Of a stretch of DNA of 17,386 bases, positions 12,729 through 17,386 are shown piece by piece (the first letter of the stretch is position 1; each line of letters begins with the position of its first letter). The notes beneath the pieces were generated by a model, which saw nothing but the letters and a program-made list of their open reading frames with translations, did not search any database and was not told the DNA's origin. A program made the translations under genes and the position numbers. This stretch comes from an uncultured Eubacterium sp. (GTDB lineage Bacteria > Bacillota > Clostridia > Lachnospirales > Lachnospiraceae): the NCBI GenBank assembly GCA_934316845.1, contig CAKRDZ010000046.1, positions 1-17,386 of the forward strand. The letters are read 5' to 3'.

Positions 12729-14790
12729 GCATGAACTAAAGGGGCGCATGCGTCTCCATGTCTGTACGAAGAAGATGTCGTATGAAGAGGCGGATACGCT
12801 TCAGTATTATCTGGGAAGTTTTCCGTTTGTGACAAAAGTAAAAGTTCATGAAAATATAGGAAATGTCACCGTGAATTACGTGGGACCGCGTAAGCAGCTG
12901 TGTGAGGCACTTGCCGCATATGACCCGGAAAAGGTGGATGTTCCGGACGAGTTTCTTCATAATTCCGGACGGAAGTTAAATGAAGAGTACAAAGCGAAAC
13001 TCATCAATAAGATGCTGTTTATGGCAGGTACAAAATTATTTCTGCCGGCACCGGTCCGCACGTTGATAACGGTGGTAAAGGCTGGAAAATATTGGAAAGA
13101 AGGTGCGCAGACACTGGCGCGCCGGAAGATCGAAGTGCCGGTTCTGGATGCGACGGCGATTGGCGTGTCGGTGCTGCGCGGTGATATGAACTCCGCCAAC
13201 TCGATCATGTTTTTGCTTGGGATCGGTGAGATTCTGGAAGAGTGGACACACAAAAAATCGGTCGAAGATCTGGCGAGAAGTATGTCTTTGAATATAACCA
13301 AAGTATGGCAGTTAGTGGAGGGAAAAGAAGTGCTGGTTCCCTCCAACACGATCGTGCCGGGAGACGAAGTAGTTGTCCATATGGGAAATGTGATCCCGTT
13401 TGACGGCGTTGTGACGAGTGGAGATGCGATGGTCAATCAGGCATCGCTGACCGGAGAACCTCTTCCTGTCCATAAAACGACGGGCGGTTATGTCTATGCA
13501 GGCACCGTTGTGGAAGACGGCGATCTGACTCTGAAAGTGGAAAAATCAGCAGGCGGCACACGGTTTGAAAAAGTGGTTGCGATGATCGAGGATTCGGAAA
13601 AATTAAAATCTTCGCTGGAAGGAAAAGCAGAACATCTTGCAGACCGCCTTGTGCCATACACACTTGCCGGTACCGGTTTGGTATATCTTCTTACACGAAA
13701 CGTGACGAAGACACTGGCAGTACTGATGGTAGATTTTTCCTGCGCTCTGAAACTTGCGATGCCGATTTCCGTGCTTTCTGCAATACGGGAGGCCAGCCAT
13801 TATCAGATGACCGTAAAAGGTGGAAAATATCTGGAGGCAATGTCAGAAGCGGATACGATCGTATTTGACAAAACCGGAACGCTGACGAAAGCGCAGCCGA
13901 CGGTGGTGGATGTGATCCCATTCTGCGAGGCAGGACCGGATGAACTGCTTCGTATCGCGGCTTGTCTGGAAGAGCATTTTCCACACTCCATGGCAAAAGC
14001 CGTCGTGGATGCGGCAGCACAGAAAGGACTTGTGCATGAAGAGATCCATTCCAAAGTGGAATACATTGTCGCACACGGAATTTCGTCCTTTGTGGAGGGA
14101 AAAAAAGCAGTGATCGGAAGCGCACATTTTATCTTTGAAGATGAAAAATGTGTGGTACCGGAAGACTATCAAAGCCGGTTTGATTCGCTGCCGGAAGAGT
14201 ATTCGCATTTATATCTGGCAGTGGATGGAAAACTCTGCGCTGTAATCTGCATCGAAGATCCGCTTCGGGAAGAGGCAGCTGAAGTCATTCAGCAGCTGAA
14301 GAAAGTCGGTATCAAAAATGTGGTTATGATGACGGGAGACAGTAATCGTACTGCACGCGCCATCGCTGCACGGGTTGGTGTAGACCGGTATTTTGCCGAA
14401 GTGCTGCCGGAAGATAAGGCGCATTTTGTCGAAAAAGCGAAAGCAAATGGTTCGAAAGTCATTATGATCGGAGATGGAATCAATGACTCGCCGGCATTGT
14501 CGGCGGCAGATGTCGGAATTGCCATCAGTGACGGAGCTGAGATTGCGCGTGAGATCGCAGATGTGACGGTCGGAGCGGACAACCTGTATCAGATCGTGAC
14601 ATTGAAACAGATCAGCAATGCGTTGATGAAACGCATTCATACGAATTATCGTCGGATCGTTGCCATCAATGCCGGTTTGATCGTTCTTGGTGTAGCAGGT
14701 GTGATCCAGCCTACGACATCGGCGCTGCTTCACAATTCTTCGACCCTTGTCATCAGTCTGGAAAGCATGAAAAATCTGCTGGAAGGATGA
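12712..14790 (+). CDS. P1B-type heavy-metal-translocating ATPase
   Basis: This 692-residue membrane pump carries all P-type motifs: actuator SLTGEP (245-250), phosphorylation site DKTGT with D386, HSMAKAV (425-431) in the nucleotide-binding domain, TGDS (541-544) and GDGINDSPAL (587-596). Residues 1-60 form a degenerate HMA-like domain (IEHELKGRMRLHV) without a CxxC metal site. The metal-site helix reads DFSCALKLAMP (341-351), so the CPC of copper and cadmium/zinc pumps is replaced by SCA and the metal cannot be assigned by that rule. ATG 12712 is chosen because GAGG lies 9 nt upstream and the protein begins with the HMA-like domain; an in-frame ATG at 12691 is possible. It overlaps the DUF6110-like gene by 17 bases. 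It is followed by a terminator. Confidence 0.92.
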   Translation: MRFRIEHELKGRMRLHVCTKKMSYEEADTLQYYLGSFPFVTKVKVHENIGNVTVNYVGPRKQLCEALAAYDPEKVDVPDEFLHNSGRKLNEEYKAKLINKMLFMAGTKLFLPAPVRTLITVVKAGKYWKEGAQTLARRKIEVPVLDATAIGVSVLRGDMNSANSIMFLLGIGEILEEWTHKKSVEDLARSMSLNITKVWQLVEGKEVLVPSNTIVPGDEVVVHMGNVIPFDGVVTSGDAMVNQASLTGEPLPVHKTTGGYVYAGTVVEDGDLTLKVEKSAGGTRFEKVVAMIEDSEKLKSSLEGKAEHLADRLVPYTLAGTGLVYLLTRNVTKTLAVLMVDFSCALKLAMPISVLSAIREASHYQMTVKGGKYLEAMSEADTIVFDKTGTLTKAQPTVVDVIPFCEAGPDELLRIAACLEEHFPHSMAKAVVDAAAQKGLVHEEIHSKVEYIVAHGISSFVEGKKAVIGSAHFIFEDEKCVVPEDYQSRFDSLPEEYSHLYLAVDGKLCAVICIEDPLREEAAEVIQQLKKVGIKNVVMMTGDSNRTARAIAARVGVDRYFAEVLPEDKAHFVEKAKANGSKVIMIGDGINDSPALSAADVGIAISDGAEIAREIADVTVGADNLYQIVTLKQISNALMKRIHTNYRRIVAINAGLIVLGVAGVIQPTTSALLHNSSTLVISLESMKNLLEG

Positions 14791-14813
14791 GAAAAAGAAT
14801 AGATAAAATAATG

Positions 14814-14847
14814 CGGGCGGGCTGCTCTATTTGGAACAGTCCGCCCG
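14814..14847. terminator. Hairpin terminator between convergent ATPase and galE genes
   Basis: CGGGCGGGCTG (14814-14824) pairs with CAGTCCGCCCG (14837-14847) over 11 bp with one G-U pair and a 12-nt loop. The plus-strand tail is TAATTTATCGTTT and the minus-strand tail is ATTATTTTAT, so it can serve both converging transcripts. Confidence 0.75.
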
Positions 14848-14877
14848 TAATTTATCGTTTCGTTAGTTTTTTGTAAT

Positions 14878-15894
14878 CTAGTCATTGTAACCATTTGGAT
14901 TCATGCTCTGCCATTTCCACGAATCGGCACACATATCTTCCAGGTCGTATTTTGCTGTCCAGTGAAGTTCTTTCTCTGCTTTGTCGCATTTGGAATACAG
15001 CTCGTCCAGATCGCCGGCACGGCGCGGCTTGATCTCGTAAGGAATCTTTTTGCCACAGGCCTTTTCATAGGCGTGAACGACATCCAAAACGCTGGAACCC
15101 TTTCCCGTACCGAGATTGTAGATTTTTACGCCGCAGTTTTCTTTGATTTTCTCTAACGCTTTTACGTGACCGTCAGCAAGATCAACTACATGCACGTAAT
15201 CACGGACGCCGGTGCCATCGTGTGTCTTGTAGTCGTCGCCAAATACACCGAGGCATTCGCGTTTGCCGACAGCAACCTGCGATACGTAAGGTACGAGGTT
15301 ATTTGGAATCCCCTTTGGATCCTCGCCGATCAGGCCGCTCTTGTGTGCTCCGATCGGATTGAAATAGCGGAGCAGGATGACATTCCAGGAATTGTCAGCG
15401 GTGTGCAGGTCGGTAAGGATCTGTTCTAACATCCATTTGGTCCAGCCATACGGATTGGTTGGGGATCCCTTTGGACATTCTTCTGTGATCGGAATAAAAG
15501 CAGGATCTCCGTAAACGGTCGCGGATGAACTGAAAATGATATTTTTCACGTTGTGGTTTCGCATGCAGTCTACGAGATGCAGTGTTCCGGTAATGTTGTT
15601 GTGATAATATTCAATCGGTTTTTCCACCGATTCGCCGACGGCTTTTAACCCGGCAAAATGAATGACTGCGTCAACATTTTCTTTGGCAAATACGTCGTCG
15701 AGTGCTTCTTTATCTAACAGATCGACTTCGTAAAAAGCAGGTTTTTTCCCTGTAATCTCGGCGATGCGTTCCACTGCTTTCTCATTGGAATTATAAAGAT
15801 TATCTACGATCACGACCTCGTAGTCATTTTCCAGCAGATCAACACATGTATGGCTGCCGATATAGCCGGCGCCTCCGGTAACTAAAATTTTCAT
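14878..15894 (-). CDS. galE: UDP-glucose 4-epimerase GalE
   Basis: This 338-residue cytoplasmic enzyme interconverts UDP-galactose and UDP-glucose using bound NAD. The Rossmann motif GGAGYIGS (7-14) opens the protein. The catalytic set is complete: SSSATVYG (122-129) and Y149-x3-K153 in NPYGWTKW. Length is typical of bacterial GalE. ATG 15894 follows AAGGAG on the minus strand; the frame extends upstream, but the extra residues precede the invariant MKILVTGG start. It lies 62 bp downstream of galK on the same strand, so the two form a Leloir-pathway pair; galT is not in the window. Confidence 0.96.
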   Translation of the reverse strand: MKILVTGGAGYIGSHTCVDLLENDYEVVIVDNLYNSNEKAVERIAEITGKKPAFYEVDLLDKEALDDVFAKENVDAVIHFAGLKAVGESVEKPIEYYHNNITGTLHLVDCMRNHNVKNIIFSSSATVYGDPAFIPITEECPKGSPTNPYGWTKWMLEQILTDLHTADNSWNVILLRYFNPIGAHKSGLIGEDPKGIPNNLVPYVSQVAVGKRECLGVFGDDYKTHDGTGVRDYVHVVDLADGHVKALEKIKENCGVKIYNLGTGKGSSVLDVVHAYEKACGKKIPYEIKPRRAGDLDELYSKCDKAEKELHWTAKYDLEDMCADSWKWQSMNPNGYND

Positions 15895-15956
15895 ATAGAA
15901 TCTCCTTTCGATATGGTTTGTAATTATCAAGTTAAATGGCGTGCAGTCGGCACATT

Positions 15957-17126
15957 TTACAGCTTATGTGCGCCGTCGCCAATTTCAACACTGTAAAATT
16001 CTGGAATTTTCCCACAATTCTTTTTATAGGCATCAGAAAGTGCTTCCTTGAAATCCGCTATCTTATCCGAAGCGACAAGGCTGACGGTACATCCGCCAAA
16101 TCCGCCGCCGGTAATGCGGCTTCCGAGTACGTAAGGCAAAGCCCACGCTGTCTCCACCAGAGTGTCAATCTCCGGGCAGGAAACTTCATAATCATCGCGC
16201 AGAGAGAGGTGGGACGCATTCATTAATTTTCCGAATGTGTCAAGATCATTTTCCTTCAATGCTTTTACGGCGGCAATGGTCCGCCGGTTTTCGGATACCG
16301 CATGCCGCACGCGCTTTTGCACGATCTCATCGTGGATGAGGTGTTTGTTTACTTCAAACTGATTGTCGGTAAGATCTCCCAGTGCCGAGATATCAAGGGC
16401 GCGCTGCAGCATAAGCAGACCTTTTTCGCATTCGCGCCGCCGGTCGTTGTAAGCCGAGGAAACCAGGCTGTGTTTCACCAGACTGTTCGTAATTACCAAT
16501 TTGTAATTACCAAGATTTACCGGCACCCATTCATGATCAAGCGTGTTCGTATCCAGGAAGATCGCGTGATCCTTTTTCCCCATCGCAGAAGCAAATTGAT
16601 CCATGATGCCGCAATTCATGCCATTGTATTTGTTTTCGGCGGTCTGCCCTAAAAGAGCAATCTGCGGCATCGAAACGGAGTCCGGATAAAAACAGTCCTT
16701 CAAAATAATTCCTGTCAGTACTTCCAGCGAAGCCGAGGAAGAAAGACCGGAACCATTCGGAATATTTCCATAAATATACAGATCCATGCCTTTTTCAATC
16801 GGATAACCATGCTTTCCAAACGCCCAGATCACGCCCATCGGATAGCTAATCCATCGGGAATCCTCCAATGGTTTCAAGTCATCCAGCGACGACTCGATCA
16901 CGCCGTTTTCCGAAAAATTTTCGGAGTAGAACCGCAGTCTGCGGTCATCACGCAGCTGCACCAGTCCGTAAGTCCCGACGTCCAGCGCGCACGGAAATAC
17001 ATGCCCGCCGTTGTAGTCGGTGTGCTCACCGATCAGATTAACCCGCCCAGGTGCGAAAAAAGCCTCCGGCATCCCATCGGTTTTAAATATAGTAGTAAAT
17101 TTTTGTTTCATTTCATCAAGAGTCAT
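15957..17126 (-). CDS. galK: Galactokinase GalK
   Basis: This 389-residue GHMP-family kinase phosphorylates galactose at C1, the first Leloir step. The family motifs are present: PGRVNLIGEHTDYNGG (26-41) for galactose binding, GSGLSSSASLE (125-135) for ATP binding, CGIMDQF with catalytic Asp176, and GGGFGGC near the C-terminus. ATG 17126 (MTLDEMKQKF) follows AAAGGAAA by a usual distance. The upstream in-frame extension to 17204 is Asn/His-rich, unlike galactokinase, and is rejected. It is first in galK-galE, with a leader of about 120 nt holding two hairpins. Confidence 0.96.
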   Translation of the reverse strand: MTLDEMKQKFTTIFKTDGMPEAFFAPGRVNLIGEHTDYNGGHVFPCALDVGTYGLVQLRDDRRLRFYSENFSENGVIESSLDDLKPLEDSRWISYPMGVIWAFGKHGYPIEKGMDLYIYGNIPNGSGLSSSASLEVLTGIILKDCFYPDSVSMPQIALLGQTAENKYNGMNCGIMDQFASAMGKKDHAIFLDTNTLDHEWVPVNLGNYKLVITNSLVKHSLVSSAYNDRRRECEKGLLMLQRALDISALGDLTDNQFEVNKHLIHDEIVQKRVRHAVSENRRTIAAVKALKENDLDTFGKLMNASHLSLRDDYEVSCPEIDTLVETAWALPYVLGSRITGGGFGGCTVSLVASDKIADFKEALSDAYKKNCGKIPEFYSVEIGDGAHKL

Positions 17127-17190
17127 AAGGTTTCCTTTCTTATGTTCGGTTGTAGTCATTGAACCGATAACGGAATTGTTGTTTAAGGAA

Positions 17191-17233
17191 GCGTGCTGAT
17201 GCACGCGCAGGTCATCAAACTTCGTTTGGTGAC
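17191..17233 (-). repeat. Two adjacent hairpins in the galK leader
   Basis: GCGTGC-TGAT-GCACGC (17191-17206) and a 10-bp stem with loop TTC and one G-U pair (17211-17233) lie between the predicted galK promoter and the galK start. Neither is followed by a T run on the minus strand, so they are not obvious terminators. RNA stability or regulator binding are possible roles. Confidence 0.5.
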
Positions 17234-17254
17234 AATATTAAATGGACTTAGATA

Positions 17255-17283
17255 AGTGTATCATGTTTTGCGGAATTTGGCAA
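17255..17283 (-). promoter_or_regulatory. Predicted galK-galE promoter
   Basis: On the minus strand, TTGCCA (17283-17278) lies 17 bp from TACACT (17260-17255), preceded by TGA as an extended -10. The predicted start is near 17248, 122 nt before the galK ATG. A second TATAAT (17289-17284) lacks a usable -35. Confidence 0.5.
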
Positions 17284-17317
17284 ATTATATGCGGGGCAGG
17301 GAGTGGGGGCCTAAAAT

Positions 17318-17386
17318 GAAAAAGTAAATTCCACCCCTTGCTGTCACAATAGAATTCAGTTTTGCACAATCGACATTTACTTTTTC
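17318..17386. repeat. Inverted and direct repeats at the right edge, possible insertion-sequence end
   Basis: GAAAAAGTAAA (17318-17328) recurs as its exact reverse complement TTTACTTTTTC (17376-17386) at the window end. Between them are the similar segments GTCACAATAGA (17343-17353) and TGCACAATCGA (17363-17373). Multiple short repeats near an end recall IS21-type elements, but the sequence runs out and no transposase is visible, so this is only a candidate. Confidence 0.35.

Noticed and set aside
17127..17204. N-terminal extension of GalK to 17204
   Set aside because: The residues are Asn/His-rich and unlike galactokinases, and a good ribosome site precedes ATG 17126.
1..17386. CRISPR arrays, tRNA or rRNA genes
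   Set aside because: No regularly spaced repeats and no cloverleaf or rRNA-like segments were seen on either strand.

Overview
The window reads as the chromosome of a gut-type Firmicute, most likely a Lachnospiraceae-like Clostridium relative. The grounds are strong AGGAGG-type ribosome sites, moderate GC, a PucR regulator, MscL with a zinc ribbon, AzlCD, a DUF6110-like protein with a heavy-metal P-type ATPase, and an IS200/IS605 tnpA remnant. This assignment is inference; there is no rRNA or tRNA here to anchor it.

Layout. Positions 1-226 hold the 3' end of an IS200/IS605 tnpA and a tail of four hairpins. Positions 269-1078 encode an exported protein of unknown function. Positions 1140-9657 form the centrepiece: a guanidine-modifying enzyme of the amidinotransferase/deiminase superfamily (minus strand), a divergent PucR-type regulator, then one plus-strand run of PotA-, PotB- and PotC-like transporter genes, a second paralogous deiminase-like enzyme, a PotD-like binding lipoprotein, and an M20 N-carbamoyl amidohydrolase of the AllC/HyuC/beta-ureidopropionase family. 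Positions 9666-11152 are mscL-azlC-azlD on the minus strand, tightly coupled. Positions 11312-14790 are mutY, a DUF6110-like small protein and a P1B-type metal ATPase on the plus strand. Positions 14878-17126 are galK-galE on the minus strand. The right edge (17318-17386) carries repeats that may be the end of another mobile element.

How the central genes fit together (inference). The importer would bring in a small guanidino compound. The deiminase-like enzymes would convert guanidino to ureido plus ammonia. The M20 enzyme would hydrolyse the ureido (N-carbamoyl) product to amine, CO2 and a second ammonia. No ornithine carbamoyltransferase, carbamate kinase or nitrilase-type N-carbamoylputrescine amidase is present, so this is not the arc or agmatine route. 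The same inverted repeat, TTGTGC-N5-GCACAA, lies in both promoter regions of the cluster. Its centre sits about 65 bp upstream of the predicted start in each case, which suggests PucR-controlled activation of a two-operon regulon. A strong terminator-like hairpin lies in the leader of the transporter operon. The substrate cannot be read from the sequence.
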